A DNA stretch of 64,000 nucleotides, taken from positions 62,001 to 126,000 of the forward strand of contig JADQAZ010000004.1 of the NCBI GenBank assembly GCA_018524345.1. Reading direction: 5' to 3'. Both the position numbers and the translations under genes were made by a program. Each line of letters starts with the position of its first letter. Positions within the stretch are counted from its first letter, which is position 1. Below the pieces are notes generated by a model, which was given only the letters and a program-made list of their open reading frames with translations, made no database searches and was not told the origin of the DNA. The DNA is from Harenicola maris. Lineage in GTDB: Bacteria; Pseudomonadota; Alphaproteobacteria; Rhodobacterales; Rhodobacteraceae. Positions 25,679 to 35,245 of the stretch are shown here, piece by piece.

Positions 25679-26056
25679 ATGTCCTATACCTATGATGACC
25701 AGAATATTTTTGCCAAAATCCTGCGGGGGGAGATCCCTTCGACCAAGGTATACGAGAGCGCGCATTCACTGGCCTTTGAGGATATTTCCCAACAGGCGCC
25801 GGTGCATACGCTGGTGATCCCGAAGGGGGCCTATGTGTGTTATGACCATTTCGCGCTTGAGGCCTCTGATGCGGAGATCGTGGATTTCACCCGCGCCATT
25901 GGCGAGGTTTGCAAGATCAAGGGCGTGCAGCCGAGCGACGGGGATGGGTTCCGGATGATTTCCAATGCGGGGCAGAACGGGGTGCAGGAGGTGCCGCATC
26001 TGCATGTGCATATTCTGGGCGGGCGGCCCTTGGGGCGGATGCTGGCGAAGGCCTGA
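25679..26056 (+). CDS. HIT family nucleotide hydrolase
   Basis: A 125-residue histidine-triad protein of the HINT type, which cleaves nucleoside phosphoramidates. The triad is HLHVHILGG (about 109-117), preceded by NAGQNGVQEVP. NIFAKILRGEIPSTKVYE is the normal N-terminus, so the start is MSYTYDD. It ends 6 bp from the convergent ATP-grasp gene. Confidence 0.93.
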   Translation: MSYTYDDQNIFAKILRGEIPSTKVYESAHSLAFEDISQQAPVHTLVIPKGAYVCYDHFALEASDAEIVDFTRAIGEVCKIKGVQPSDGDGFRMISNAGQNGVQEVPHLHVHILGGRPLGRMLAKA

Positions 26057-26062
26057 CGCCCC

Positions 26063-27103
26063 CTATCGATCCAGCATTTTGATGACGATCTGCCTTGCGT
26101 GGTCCCATTCCCTTGGGCCGGCGGAGGCGTAGCCGTCAAGGCCGGGGGCGCTGTTGACCTCTAGGATCACCGCGCCCTCTGTGCCGCTTTCCAGATCGGG
26201 GCTGAGGATATCCACGCCCGCGAGGGTCAGCCCGATGGAGGCGGCCGCCGCATGGGCGAGGCTGTGGACCTCGGGCGGCAGTTGCCGCGTAACGTCGCGA
26301 ATCGTGCCGCCGGTGGAGACATTGGCCGAGGGCAGCAGCGGGATCGCGGCGCCTTTTGCGGGCGTATCCTGCGGCGTCAGGCCCTGCGCGGCGAGGTGGC
26401 GGGCGATGCGGGGATCATCGGCGGAGAGTTTGCAGCCGCGCCGTTCTCTGCTCAGGCCCTGCAGGGCCTCGGCCAACAGGCCGGAAAGGGGGGTGGTGCC
26501 ATCGCCGGTGACGGTGAAGGGCAGGCGCTCGTAGGCGAGGGCGACCTCTCCGTCCAGCACCAGCACGCGGTAATCGCGGCCGGGGATGGCCTGTTCCACG
26601 CGGGCGTGGCTGTGGGTTTTCAACAGGTGTTTGATATCGGCGGTCAGTTCGGCCTTGGTTTCGGCGCGGGAGATGCCCGCCCCCTCCGAGCCCTTGTTCG
26701 GCTTGGTATAGACCGGAAAGCCGACCGAGGCGGCAAAGCGCAGGGCGCTTTGTGTATCGGGCAGGCGGGTGGCGGCGCGGGCATCCTTGAGGCCAAGGGA
26801 TTTGCGAAAGGCGGGGCTGACGATCAATTGCCCGTCCGGCGCGGGCAGCCCGTGCCGTTGCAGCAGCCGGGCGGTGTAGTCTTTGTCAGCGGCGATGGCG
26901 GCGGCGGCGTCGGAGTTCAGCGACAGCGCGGTGCCAAAGATCGGGCGGCGGGTGCCCTCTGCATCGACGTATTGGCCAAGGTGGCCAAAGCGGGTTTCGA
27001 CCTCGACCGAGCCGCCAAGTTCGGCGGCGGCCTCGAACAGCAGGCGCAAAAAGGGGCGGCGCAGGTGAAGATTTTCATCCCGTAGCGTTTCCAGTTCCAG
27101 CAT
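26063..27103 (-). CDS. ATP-grasp ligase of unknown substrate (cyanophycin-synthetase/GshB-like)
   Basis: A 346-residue ATP-grasp protein. The nucleotide-binding half has [19 protein letters not shown] and [18 protein letters not shown]. The metal-binding end is [13 protein letters not shown], and [11 protein letters not shown] precedes it. The pattern resembles the ATP-grasp module of cyanophycin synthetase and the C-terminal module of GshF. The Mur-ligase half of cyanophycin synthetase is missing, so it is more likely a small amino-acid or peptide ligase. It stands alone between HIT and zinc-finger genes. Confidence 0.75.
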   Translation of the reverse strand: MLELETLRDENLHLRRPFLRLLFEAAAELGGSVEVETRFGHLGQYVDAEGTRRPIFGTALSLNSDAAAAIAADKDYTARLLQRHGLPAPDGQLIVSPAFRKSLGLKDARAATRLPDTQSALRFAASVGFPVYTKPNKGSEGAGISRAETKAELTADIKHLLKTHSHARVEQAIPGRDYRVLVLDGEVALAYERLPFTVTGDGTTPLSGLLAEALQGLSRERRGCKLSADDPRIARHLAAQGLTPQDTPAKGAAIPLLPSANVSTGGTIRDVTRQLPPEVHSLAHAAAASIGLTLAGVDILSPDLESGTEGAVILEVNSAPGLDGYASAGPREWDHARQIVIKMLDR

Positions 27104-27176
27104 CTCTTGCGCGCCCGCCTTGATCGTTTATGTTTCAGCGAACCTTGAAGTGCAGCAAACCCGGAAGGCAAGCCCC

Positions 27177-27353
27177 ATGTCGCAGGACGCCCCAGAGATT
27201 GAAGTGACCGATAAGTGGCGTGTCGCCTGTGATGGCGGGCAGGGCGCGCTTGGACATCCGCGCGTCTGGCTGTCGCTTGACCGCGCCACGGGCGAGGTGG
27301 AATGCGGCTATTGCGACAAGAAGTTCATTCATAGCAGCAAGGCAGATGCCTAG
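27177..27353 (+). CDS. CHCC-type zinc-finger protein (NDUFS6-like)
   Basis: A 58-residue protein with a zf-CHCC domain: a Cys in WRVACDGG, His in LGHPRVWL, and CGYC before DKKFI. The same domain occurs in the complex I accessory subunit NDUFS6, and bacterial versions are common in alphaproteobacteria, where a link to complex I is suspected. I start at [14 protein letters not shown]; the upstream in-frame ATG adds residues without family likeness. Confidence 0.82.
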   Translation: MSQDAPEIEVTDKWRVACDGGQGALGHPRVWLSLDRATGEVECGYCDKKFIHSSKADA

Positions 27354-27494
27354 GTATCTGCGGTTTCGGGCGGCATCGGCACGGGCCTGATCCCATCAAT
27401 TTGAAAATGCATTGGTGCCCTCTGCGGGCGCGAAACACGCTCGTATTCAATGGGTGGGTGATGTAGACCCTTGCCCAACAACAAGGGGGCCGTC

Positions 27495-30299
27495 ATGGCA
27501 GACAGCGGATTTGGCAAAGGGTGTCACTTGCACCTGATTGATGGCTCGGCGTTTATCTTTCGGGCGTATCACGCCTTGCCGCCTTTGACGCGGAAATCCG
27601 ACGGCTTGCCGATTGGCGCGGTCTCCGGATTTTGCAACATGCTGCAACGCTATGTCGAGGGGAACACTGGCCCCGATGCGCCGACCCATGTGGCGGTTAT
27701 TTTCGACAAGGGCAGCCATACCTTCCGCAACGAGATTTACGACCAATACAAGGCCAACCGCGAGGCTATGCCGGAGGATCTGCGCCCGCAGATGCCCCTT
27801 ACGCGCGAGGCGACCCGCGCCTTTAACATCGCCTGCGAGGAGCTGGAGGGCTTTGAGGCCGATGACATCATCGCCACCCTGTCGCGGCAGGCCCGCGAGG
27901 CGGGCGGGCGTGTGACGATCCTGTCCTCCGACAAGGATTTGATGCAGCTTGTCGGCGGCGGGGTAGAGATGCTCGACCCGATGAAGAACAAGCGCATCGG
28001 GGTTTCCGGCGTTGAGGAGAAATTCGGCGTCGGGCCGGAGCGTGTGGTGGATGTTCAGGCTTTGGCGGGGGATTCGGTGGACAACGTGCCCGGTGCGCCG
28101 GGGATCGGGATCAAGACCGCGGCTTTGCTGATCAATGAATACGGTGATCTGGAAACCCTGTTGGCCAGCACAGATCAGATCAAACAGCCCAAGCGCCGCC
28201 AGTCCTTGGAGGAAAACGCCGAGCTGATCCGCATTTCCAAACGTCTGGTGCAGCTTGATCAGGATGTGAAGCTGGATTTCACCCTTGATGATCTGGAGGT
28301 GCGCGATGTGGATGCGGAGCCTTTGATGGCCTTCCTCGCCGAGATGGAGTTCCGCACCCTGACCAAGCGCTTGGCAACGTCTCTGGGCGTTGAGGCGCCG
28401 GTGATCGAGGACACCCCTGCGGCCCCGGCCGAGGAGGACGCCCCCGCCGCCGTGCCCTTTGATCCGGCAGGCTACGAGATGGTCAGCGATATGGATGCGC
28501 TGGAGGCATGGATCGCTCGGATTTACGAGCGCGGCTATGTCGCCGTGGACACGGAGACCACCGGATTGGACGAGATGGTGGTGGATCTGGTCGGCATCTG
28601 TTTGGCGGTTGATCCGGGAAAGGCCTGCTACATTCCTATCGCCCATAAAAAGAGCGCGGGGGATGATCTTTTCGCGGAGGAGGGCCTCGCCGAGGGGCAG
28701 ATGTTGGAAAGCGCTGTGTTGAGCGCCTTGAAGCCTGTGCTGGAGGATCCTGCGATCCTCAAGATCGGGCAGAACATGAAATATGACACCAAGATTTTGG
28801 CGCGCTACGGCGTGAAGATGGCGCCGATTGATGACACGATGCTGATGTCTTACGCGCTGCATGCGGGCACCCATCGGCACGGGATGGACGCCCTGTCGGA
28901 ACGCTATCTCGGCCATGCGCCGATCCCGATCAAGGATCTGATCGGCACCGGCAAATCCGCAATCACCTTCGACAAGGTGCCGCTGGACAAGGCCACGCAA
29001 TATGCCGCCGAGGATGCGGATATCACCCTGCGCCTCTGGCAGGCCTTCAAGCCGCAGTTGCACCGCACCAAGGTCACCGGCGTTTATGAACGGCTGGAGC
29101 GGCCCCTTGTGCCCGTGCTGGCCCAGATGGAGATGCACGGCATCAAGGTGGACCGCGATGTGCTGAGCCGCATGTCCAATGCCTTTGCGCAGAAGATGGC
29201 GGGGCTTGAGGACGAGATTATCAAGCTGGCGGGGCGGGAGTTCAAAGTGTCCTCGCCCAAGCAGCTTGGCGAGGTGCTGTTCGATGATCTGGAACTGCCC
29301 GGCGGCAAGAAGGGCAAGACCGGCGCCTATGCCACCGGCGCGGATATCCTTGAGGATCTAGCCACCGAGCATGAGCTGCCTGGGCGGGTGCTGGACTGGC
29401 GGCAGCTGTCAAAGCTGAAATCCACCTATACCGACGCGCTGCAGGAACATATCAACGGCGAGACGGGCCGCGTGCATACATCCTATGTGCAGACCGGCGC
29501 GACGACGGGGCGGCTGGCCTCGACTGATCCGAACCTGCAAAACATCCCGATCCGCAGCGAGGAAGGCCGCCGCATCCGCGAGGCATTTATCGCCGGGCCG
29601 GGCAATGTTCTGGTGGCCTTGGATTATTCCCAGATCGAGCTTCGGATTCTGGCCCATGTGGCGGGGATTGATGCGTTGAAAGAGGCCTTCCGGCAGGGGC
29701 AGGACATCCACGCCATGACCGCGTCCGAGATGTTCAACGTGCCGATGGAGGAGATGACCGCCGATGTGCGGCGGCAGGCCAAGGCGATCAACTTTGGCGT
29801 GATCTATGGCATCTCCGGCTTTGGCCTCGCCCGCAACCTGCGCATCCCGCGCAGCGAGGCGCAGGGGTTCATCGACCGCTACTTCGAACGCTTCCCGGGC
29901 ATTCGGCAGTATATGGACGACACGGTGGCCTTCGCAAAGGAACACAGCCGCGTCGAAACCCTGTTCGGCCGCCGCATCCACACGCCGGAGATCAACGCCA
30001 AGGGGCCGGGGGCGGGCTTTGCCAAGCGCGCGGCGATCAATGCGCCGATTCAGGGGACAGCAGCGGATATCATCCGGCGCGCCATGGTGCAGATGCCCGA
30101 TGCGATTGCGGGGCTGCCGGCGAAGATGCTGCTTCAGGTGCACGATGAACTTCTGTTCGAGGTGGAGGCCAAGGCGGCCGATGACCTGATCGGCGTGGCG
30201 CGGGAGGTGATGGAAAACGCCTCCATGCCCGCGGTGAAGCTGGACGTGCCGCTGGTGGTGGACGCAGGCAAAGGGGCCAACTGGGCCGAAGCACACTAA
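27495..30299 (+). CDS. polA: DNA polymerase I
   Basis: A 934-residue three-domain repair polymerase. Residues about 8-290 are the 5'-3' flap exonuclease (HLIDGSAFIFRAYHALPP). About 340-530 is the 3'-5' proofreading domain with an intact DTETTGLD near 352. From about 560 is the family A polymerase with motif A DYSQIELRILAH (about 710), motif B RRQAKAINFGVIYG and motif C QVHDEL (about 882). The start MADSGFGKGCHLH has AAGGGGG upstream. All three active sites look intact. Confidence 0.97.
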   Translation: MADSGFGKGCHLHLIDGSAFIFRAYHALPPLTRKSDGLPIGAVSGFCNMLQRYVEGNTGPDAPTHVAVIFDKGSHTFRNEIYDQYKANREAMPEDLRPQMPLTREATRAFNIACEELEGFEADDIIATLSRQAREAGGRVTILSSDKDLMQLVGGGVEMLDPMKNKRIGVSGVEEKFGVGPERVVDVQALAGDSVDNVPGAPGIGIKTAALLINEYGDLETLLASTDQIKQPKRRQSLEENAELIRISKRLVQLDQDVKLDFTLDDLEVRDVDAEPLMAFLAEMEFRTLTKRLATSLGVEAPVIEDTPAAPAEEDAPAAVPFDPAGYEMVSDMDALEAWIARIYERGYVAVDTETTGLDEMVVDLVGICLAVDPGKACYIPIAHKKSAGDDLFAEEGLAEGQMLESAVLSALKPVLEDPAILKIGQNMKYDTKILARYGVKMAPIDDTMLMSYALHAGTHRHGMDALSERYLGHAPIPIKDLIGTGKSAITFDKVPLDKATQYAAEDADITLRLWQAFKPQLHRTKVTGVYERLERPLVPVLAQMEMHGIKVDRDVLSRMSNAFAQKMAGLEDEIIKLAGREFKVSSPKQLGEVLFDDLELPGGKKGKTGAYATGADILEDLATEHELPGRVLDWRQLSKLKSTYTDALQEHINGETGRVHTSYVQTGATTGRLASTDPNLQNIPIRSEEGRRIREAFIAGPGNVLVALDYSQIELRILAHVAGIDALKEAFRQGQDIHAMTASEMFNVPMEEMTADVRRQAKAINFGVIYGISGFGLARNLRIPRSEAQGFIDRYFERFPGIRQYMDDTVAFAKEHSRVETLFGRRIHTPEINAKGPGAGFAKRAAINAPIQGTAADIIRRAMVQMPDAIAGLPAKMLLQVHDELLFEVEAKAADDLIGVAREVMENASMPAVKLDVPLVVDAGKGANWAEAH

Positions 30300-30303
30300 A
30301 CGG

Positions 30304-30372
30304 CAAGGGCTTGCCAAAGGCAGGCCCTTGGGGCGCGGGGGGCGCGATTTTCTCGAATGAGAAAATCGCGCC
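30304..30372. repeat. Paired inverted repeats downstream of polA
   Basis: A hairpin with CAAGGGC / GCCCTTG arms (30304-30330) is followed by a perfect 14-bp-arm hairpin, GGCGCGATTTTCTC / GAGAAAATCGCGCC, around GAAT (30341-30372). They lie in the gene-free gap between convergent polA and the 136-residue gene. The second is A/T-rich at the loop end and has no T-run. Confidence 0.7.
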
Positions 30373-30438
30373 ACGCCCAACGCCTCACGCAGGGCCTTTG
30401 GCCCGTGGTGAGGGGGCGGGAGTGCTTGTTTGCGGGCC

Positions 30439-30849
30439 TTAGGGATGGGGGTTGGTGAGCCACTGGCCCGCCCGCATCGGGGCTTGGTCCCGCTTCATGC
30501 AGATGGACACGAGGTTCGAGATCGCGCCCTTGGCTGCGCCGTGGTCCAGCTGGGTCAAGAAGGCCTCTGCCTGTTTGGGCGTGCCATGCAGGATGGTTTC
30601 GAAGTATTTGGCGCGCATGGCGGGGCCAAGCTCGGTTTCCTTGAGTTGATAGGGATGGTGTAGGGCGGCGTAGAGGCACCAGTAACGCTCCGCATCTTGC
30701 TCCAGCACCGCCAGATCGCGGGCTTTGATTTCAAAGCTAAAGTGACGGTCCGCATGGCCGCTGGCGACGGGCATTTCATAGAAAAGCTGCGCGCCGCGGC
30801 GGTGAACCACGGGCGACCAGCCGCCCATTTGCAATATAATTGCGTCCAT
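30439..30849 (-). CDS. Hypothetical protein, 136 residues
   Basis: No family recognised. The product starts MDAIILQMGGWSPVVHRRGA, is soluble with mixed charge, and contains KARDLAVLEQDAERYWCLYA and a Lys/Glu-rich middle. Coding character is supported by a frame free of rare codons on this strand and by its position with its own upstream AT-rich region (30850-30950) shared with a divergent lipoprotein gene. Confidence 0.6.
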   Translation of the reverse strand: MDAIILQMGGWSPVVHRRGAQLFYEMPVASGHADRHFSFEIKARDLAVLEQDAERYWCLYAALHHPYQLKETELGPAMRAKYFETILHGTPKQAEAFLTQLDHGAAKGAISNLVSICMKRDQAPMRAGQWLTNPHP

Positions 30850-30952
30850 AGGGTCAGACTATTGCGGAAACAGAGTTGTTCCAGCCTTAACGTTGATTTC
30901 TTAACCTTCTCTTGGCACATCTTGGGCCACTTTCACCTGACCCAAGGCTGCC

Positions 30953-31642
30953 ATGCGTTTATTCCTTTTCCTGCTTTCTCTCGGCGTCCTTTGGGGCTGT
31001 GCCGAGCCTGTGACCCGTGCCGATACCAATGGGGGCGAGGGGCAGGCGCGGATTTTGACCATGGGCGACTCGCTTTTGGCGAGCCATGGGATTTCGGGGC
31101 GGGCGGTTTCGGATGTGCTTGAGGCGCAGTTGGGCGAGCCGGTGATTGACCGCTCTGTCCTTGGGGCGCGGGTGATTTACAAGCTGCCGATCTCGGGGAG
31201 TGCGGGCCTGAACATCGGGCAGCAATTCCGCCCCGGTGACTGGGACTGGATCGTTTTGAACGGCGGCGGGAACGACCTTTGGCTTGGCTGTGGCTGCTCG
31301 CGTTGCGAGCGCAAGGTGGAGAAGCTGATCTCTGAGGATGGCAAGAGCGGGGCGATTCCGCAGATGCTGGCGCGGCTGCGCGGCACGGGGGCGAAGGTGG
31401 TGTATGTGGGATATCTGCGCAGCCCCGGCGTGCCCTCGCCCATCGACAGCTGCCGTGAGGTTGGCGACCTGCTTGAGGGGCGGATTGCCGCCGCGGCGCA
31501 GGCGGATGCGGGGCTGTATTTCGTCTCTCTCGCCGATCTGGTGCCCGAGGGAGACCGGAGCTTTCACGGGTTGGATATGATCCATCCCTCGGCCAAGGCC
31601 AGTGCGGCGATTGCGGGGCGGATTGCCCGTGTGATCCGCTAG
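30953..31642 (+). CDS. SGNH/GDSL-hydrolase lipoprotein
   Basis: A 229-residue protein with a lipoprotein signal (LGVLWGCAEP, lipid Cys16). SGNH blocks are visible: ILTMGDSLLASHG (catalytic Ser in GDS), the Gly of block II, NGGGNDLW (block III Asn), and DMIHPSAKA (block V Asp/His). It is an esterase or deacylase on the periplasmic face; the substrate is unknown. Block III has the unusual run GGGND followed by a CGCSRC segment. Confidence 0.82.
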   Translation: MRLFLFLLSLGVLWGCAEPVTRADTNGGEGQARILTMGDSLLASHGISGRAVSDVLEAQLGEPVIDRSVLGARVIYKLPISGSAGLNIGQQFRPGDWDWIVLNGGGNDLWLGCGCSRCERKVEKLISEDGKSGAIPQMLARLRGTGAKVVYVGYLRSPGVPSPIDSCREVGDLLEGRIAAAAQADAGLYFVSLADLVPEGDRSFHGLDMIHPSAKASAAIAGRIARVIR

Positions 31643-31675
31643 CCCTCAATCCGGTCTGGGGGTAGGATTGCGGGG

Positions 31676-32203
31676 ATGTTGATTGCCTTTAACAAACCGA
31701 TGAATGTTCTGTCGCAGTTCACCTCCGAAGGGGGGTGGCCGGGGCTGAAGGGTTATATCGACCTGCCGGGGGTTTACGCCGCGGGGCGGCTGGACCGGGA
31801 CTCAGAGGGGCTTTTGTTGCTTACCGACAACGGCAAGGAGCAGGCGCGGATTGCCTCGCCCAAGGCCAAGATGCCCAAGGTCTATTGGGCACAGGTTGAG
31901 GGGGAGCCGGATATCGCGGCGCTGCAAAAACTGCGCAGGGGGGTGCAGCTTAAGGACGGGATGACGCGGCCTGCCAAGGCCGATCTGATCGCGCCGCCTG
32001 AAGTCTGGCCGCGCAACCCGCCGGTACGGGTGCGCAAGACGGTGCTGGACAGCTGGATCAGCCTGACCATCACCGAGGGCAAGAACCGGCAGGTGCGTCG
32101 CATGACTGCCGCCGTGGGCTTTCCCACGCTGCGCCTGATCCGCGCCTCGATTGGCCCCTACAGCTTGGAGGGGTTGGAGCCGGGTGTCTGGCGCGAGGTT
32201 TGA
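31676..32203 (+). CDS. rluE: 23S rRNA pseudouridine synthase, RluE-like
   Basis: A 175-residue short member of the RsuA/RluB/RluE family, without an S4 domain. It has FNKPMNVLSQF, the catalytic motif AAGRLDRDSEGLLLLTDNG (Asp in RLDRD), and GKNRQVRRMTAAVGFPTLRL. RluE modifies U2457 of 23S rRNA in E. coli; length and sequence fit that group. The 3' end overlaps the convergent DUF2798 gene by 46 bp. Confidence 0.88.
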   Translation: MLIAFNKPMNVLSQFTSEGGWPGLKGYIDLPGVYAAGRLDRDSEGLLLLTDNGKEQARIASPKAKMPKVYWAQVEGEPDIAALQKLRRGVQLKDGMTRPAKADLIAPPEVWPRNPPVRVRKTVLDSWISLTITEGKNRQVRRMTAAVGFPTLRLIRASIGPYSLEGLEPGVWREV

Positions 32204-32445
32204 ACCTGCATCTTGGGCAGGGGGCAGCCGCAGGCGGTAAAGACGCAGCGCCGTACCGTCGGGCCGACCAGCAGCAGGGCAGAAAACCCGATGGGCCAGG
32301 CAAAGAGCCAGCCGTGGAGCCATTGCACAAAATACATCGGGCCCCAGCCGATGGCCTGAAACACCACCGCGGCGCAGACGATTCCCGACATGAGACCGGA
32401 GGTGATGGCGCTGAACAGGATGTGGGCGATTAGGGGACGGGGCAT
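32158..32445 (-). CDS. DUF2798 membrane protein
   Basis: A 95-residue protein with two helices (IAHILFSAITSGLMSGIVCA and LHGWLFAWPIGFSALLLVG), matching the DUF2798 layout; function unknown. I choose the ATG at 32445 (MPRPLIAH) over a TTG at 32463. Its last 15 codons are antisense to the end of the rRNA pseudouridine synthase gene. The C-terminus has a CGCPLPK segment. Confidence 0.75.
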   Translation of the reverse strand: MPRPLIAHILFSAITSGLMSGIVCAAVVFQAIGWGPMYFVQWLHGWLFAWPIGFSALLLVGPTVRRCVFTACGCPLPKMQVQTSRQTPGSNPSKL

Positions 32446-32463
32446 TTTTGGGCCTTTGCTCAA

Positions 32464-32692
32464 TAAACTGGCGTTTACTTAACAGAGGTGCGGGCATGCC
32501 CATATGCCGCCCTGCGCGAAATCACTGTGCGGTGGTGCACGTAAAAACCACTGGGGGAAATTGGCTGACTTAGGGTAAGGCGCGGCGGCGGGGGTGATTC
32601 TGCCCCCTGCCTCCTCGAACAGGTGGGCCAGTTGGTGGCGCCTCTGAGGCAAGAGGCCGGGGGCTCTGTGGTGAACTCTGGCCGAAGGGCGG
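32464..32692. other. Gene-free interval
   Basis: 229 bp between two minus-strand genes. I see no recognisable coding sequence, terminator with T-run or RNA gene. It should contain the promoter of the DUF2798 gene. Confidence 0.4.
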
Positions 32693-33307
32693 CTATCCGT
32701 CCAGCTCTGCCGAGGGGATGATCGGAAAGAACCTGCCGCCGGACCAGAGGCCGAACCAGCGAGTTCCCTCGTGGTCCTCATGGGCGCCAAGGTCGATCAG
32801 GCGGTAGAAGCTTTTGCGGTCGATCAGGGCCTCAAGTCCCGCGCGGATATGGACATAGGGGGAGGGCTCGCCCGTGTCCGCATCGCGCTCAACGCGGATC
32901 GGGTTTTCTGCGCCCGCCTCGGCGAAATCGCCGACATTGGTTTCAAAGCGCAGGACCTGCTCCTTGCCCGTGCCTTGGGCGGTGAAATCGACGGCGACGA
33001 AGGGGGCGTCCTCTACCCTGATGCCGACCTTTTCGACCGGGGTGACGAGGAAATATTTGCCGTCCTCCAGTTTGAGCACCGTTGAAAACAGGCGCACCAG
33101 CGGGGCCCTGCCGATGGGGGTGCCAAGGTAGAACCATGTGCCGTCGCGTTTGATCTCCATATCCAGATCGCCGCAAAACGGGGGATTCCACAGGTGAACA
33201 GGGGGCAAACCGCGCCCTGTGGCGGCGCGGGCCGCCGAGGCGATGCCCTCTGCTGTCACCTTCACGTTATTTTTAGAGGAAGTTTTATCAGCCATGCCTT
33301 TTGCCAT
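32693..33307 (-). CDS. DUF1285 protein
   Basis: A 204-residue protein of the DUF1285 family: PPVHLWNPPFCGDLDMEIKRDGTWFYLGTPIGR, shown here in parts (LWNPPFCGDLDMEIKRDG and YLGTPIGRAPLVRLFSTVL), is diagnostic. Function is unknown. It is divergent from the MoxR operon, with 58 bp between starts, and the two are neighbours in many alphaproteobacteria as far as I recall. An alternative start lies 4 codons in. Confidence 0.85.
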   Translation of the reverse strand: MAKGMADKTSSKNNVKVTAEGIASAARAATGRGLPPVHLWNPPFCGDLDMEIKRDGTWFYLGTPIGRAPLVRLFSTVLKLEDGKYFLVTPVEKVGIRVEDAPFVAVDFTAQGTGKEQVLRFETNVGDFAEAGAENPIRVERDADTGEPSPYVHIRAGLEALIDRKSFYRLIDLGAHEDHEGTRWFGLWSGGRFFPIIPSAELDG

Positions 33308-33365
33308 TTTTATCCCGCTCCATATCTGCCTTTATAGGGGAAAGTGGCCCGTAGGGAGACCTTGA

Positions 33366-34373
33366 ATGGAAAATGAAGCAGAACTGGTGTCGCAGATCGA
33401 GGCATTGGCGGGAAAGCTGGGGCAGGCGAAGGCCTCTATCACCCATCGTTTTATCGGACAGGAAAAGGTCGTTGACCTTGTGTTGTCGGCGCTTGTCTGC
33501 GGCGGGCATGGCCTTTTGATCGGTGTGCCGGGCCTTGGGAAGACGCGGCTTGTGGATACGCTTGGCACGGTGATGGGCCTTGATGACAGCCGCATTCAGT
33601 TCACGCCTGACCTGATGCCCGCCGATATTATCGGCTCGGAGGTGTTGGAGACCGGGGCCGATGGCAGCCGGAGCTTCAAGTTCATCGAGGGGCCTGTGTT
33701 CTGCCAGTTGCTGATGGCCGACGAGATCAACCGCGCCTCGCCGCGCACCCAGTCTGCCCTGTTGCAGGCGATGCAGGAGCGCGAAGTGACCGTGGCCGGG
33801 GAGCACCGTGCTCTTGGCGCTCCGTTCCATGTTCTGGCGACGCAGAACCCGATCGAGCAGGAGGGGACCTATCCCCTGCCCGAGGCGCAGCTTGACCGGT
33901 TCTTGGTGCAGATCAACGTGGATTATCCCGACCGCGAGACGGAGCGGGACATCATCGTGGCCACCACGGGCCTGTCCGACCGGGAGAGCGCGCAGGTGTT
34001 CACCGCCGCCGAATTGCTGGAGGCGCAGTCTGTGCTGCGCCGGATGCCGGTGGGCGACAAGATTGTGGATTTGATCCTTGATCTGGTGCGGGCCTGCCGC
34101 CCTGATGATCCCTCTGCGCCCGAAGCGGTGCGCACGAATGTAAGCTGGGGGCCCGGTCCGCGTGCGGCGCAGGCTCTGATGCTGACGGTGCGGGCGCGTG
34201 CTTTGCTTGATGGTCGGCTTGCCCCCTCGCCAGAGGATGTGGTGGCCATGGCAGAGCCTGTCTTGCTGCACCGTATGGCGCTGAGCTTTGCCGCCCGTGC
34301 GCGCGGCGAGAGCCTTGCGGATTTGATCCGGTCGGTTGCGCAGGGCGTCACCCGCGTGGAGGCCGCCGCTTGA
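33366..34373 (+). CDS. MoxR family AAA+ ATPase
   Basis: A 335-residue chaperone-like ATPase. Walker A is GVPGLGKT at residues 53-60, Walker B is LLMADE at 115-120, and sensor 1 is LATQNPIEQEGTYPLPEAQLDRF in parts (ATQNPIEQEGTYPL). MoxR proteins work with VWA or DUF58 partners to mature or insert metal cofactors in other proteins. It is the first gene of a coupled operon with a DUF58 protein and two large membrane proteins. Confidence 0.93.
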   Translation: MENEAELVSQIEALAGKLGQAKASITHRFIGQEKVVDLVLSALVCGGHGLLIGVPGLGKTRLVDTLGTVMGLDDSRIQFTPDLMPADIIGSEVLETGADGSRSFKFIEGPVFCQLLMADEINRASPRTQSALLQAMQEREVTVAGEHRALGAPFHVLATQNPIEQEGTYPLPEAQLDRFLVQINVDYPDRETERDIIVATTGLSDRESAQVFTAAELLEAQSVLRRMPVGDKIVDLILDLVRACRPDDPSAPEAVRTNVSWGPGPRAAQALMLTVRARALLDGRLAPSPEDVVAMAEPVLLHRMALSFAARARGESLADLIRSVAQGVTRVEAAA

Positions 34374-35245
34374 GCCAAGCCGCCCATCTTCGCAGTCAGG
34401 CCGAGGGGCTTGCCACGGGTCTGCCGCCGCTGCTTGCGGATGCGGAGCATCTGGCGAGCACGGTTCTGCTGGGTGCCCACGGGCGCAGGCGGGCGGGCAT
34501 GGGCGACGAGTTCTGGCAGTATCGCCCCTTTGGCACCGGCGACGAGCCGCGGATGATTGACTGGCGGCGCTCTGCGCGGTCGGACACGCATTTCATCAAG
34601 CAAAAGGAATGGCAGGCGGCGCAGTCTGTGATGATCTGGGTCGACGGGGCGCAGAGCCTTGATTTCACGGGCGATAAAGGCCGCGAAACCAAGCGCGCGC
34701 GGGCGCGTCTGCTCGGTCTTGCCATGGGGGTCTTGTTGATCCGTGCGGGCGAACGTGTCGGCCTTTCGAATATGAACCAGCCGCCGCGCAGCGGGGATGT
34801 GCAGTTGCTTCGGATGACCGCCGCCCTTGCCGATATGGCGGAGGGGGCGGAATACGGCGTGCCGGAGACGGCGGTGTTGCCGCCGCAGTCGCGGGCGGTG
34901 TTCCTGTCGGATTTCCTTGGTGATCCCGCCCCGATCGAGGCGGCCCTGACCAAAGCCGCGGATCGCGGCGTGCGGGGCGCCCTGTGTCAGGTGCTTGACC
35001 CTGTGGAGGAGAGTTTCCCCTTCTCTGGCAGGACGATTTTCGATTCCATGGGCGGCGGGATGAGCCACGAGACATTGCAGGCCGCCGAGTTGAAGGCGCG
35101 GTATCTTGAGCGTTTGGCCGAGCGCAAGGATTTCCTTGAAACGCTCTGCCGTGCGACGGGCTGGCAGTATCATTGCCACCACACGGGCGGCGCGGCGCAG
35201 TCGGCGCTGCTTTGGCTTTATGCGGCGACGGAGCGGGCGCACTGA
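34370..35245 (+). CDS. DUF58 protein, MoxR partner
   Basis: A 291-residue protein with the DUF58 core GDEPRMIDWRRSARSD (about 58-72) and a VWA-like fold after it (VMIWVDGAQSLDF). DUF58 proteins are the usual VWA-type partner of MoxR ATPases. No membrane helix is visible. Start and stop both overlap neighbours (ATGA), implying fixed stoichiometry. Confidence 0.9.
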   Translation: MSQAAHLRSQAEGLATGLPPLLADAEHLASTVLLGAHGRRRAGMGDEFWQYRPFGTGDEPRMIDWRRSARSDTHFIKQKEWQAAQSVMIWVDGAQSLDFTGDKGRETKRARARLLGLAMGVLLIRAGERVGLSNMNQPPRSGDVQLLRMTAALADMAEGAEYGVPETAVLPPQSRAVFLSDFLGDPAPIEAALTKAADRGVRGALCQVLDPVEESFPFSGRTIFDSMGGGMSHETLQAAELKARYLERLAERKDFLETLCRATGWQYHCHHTGGAAQSALLWLYAATERAH

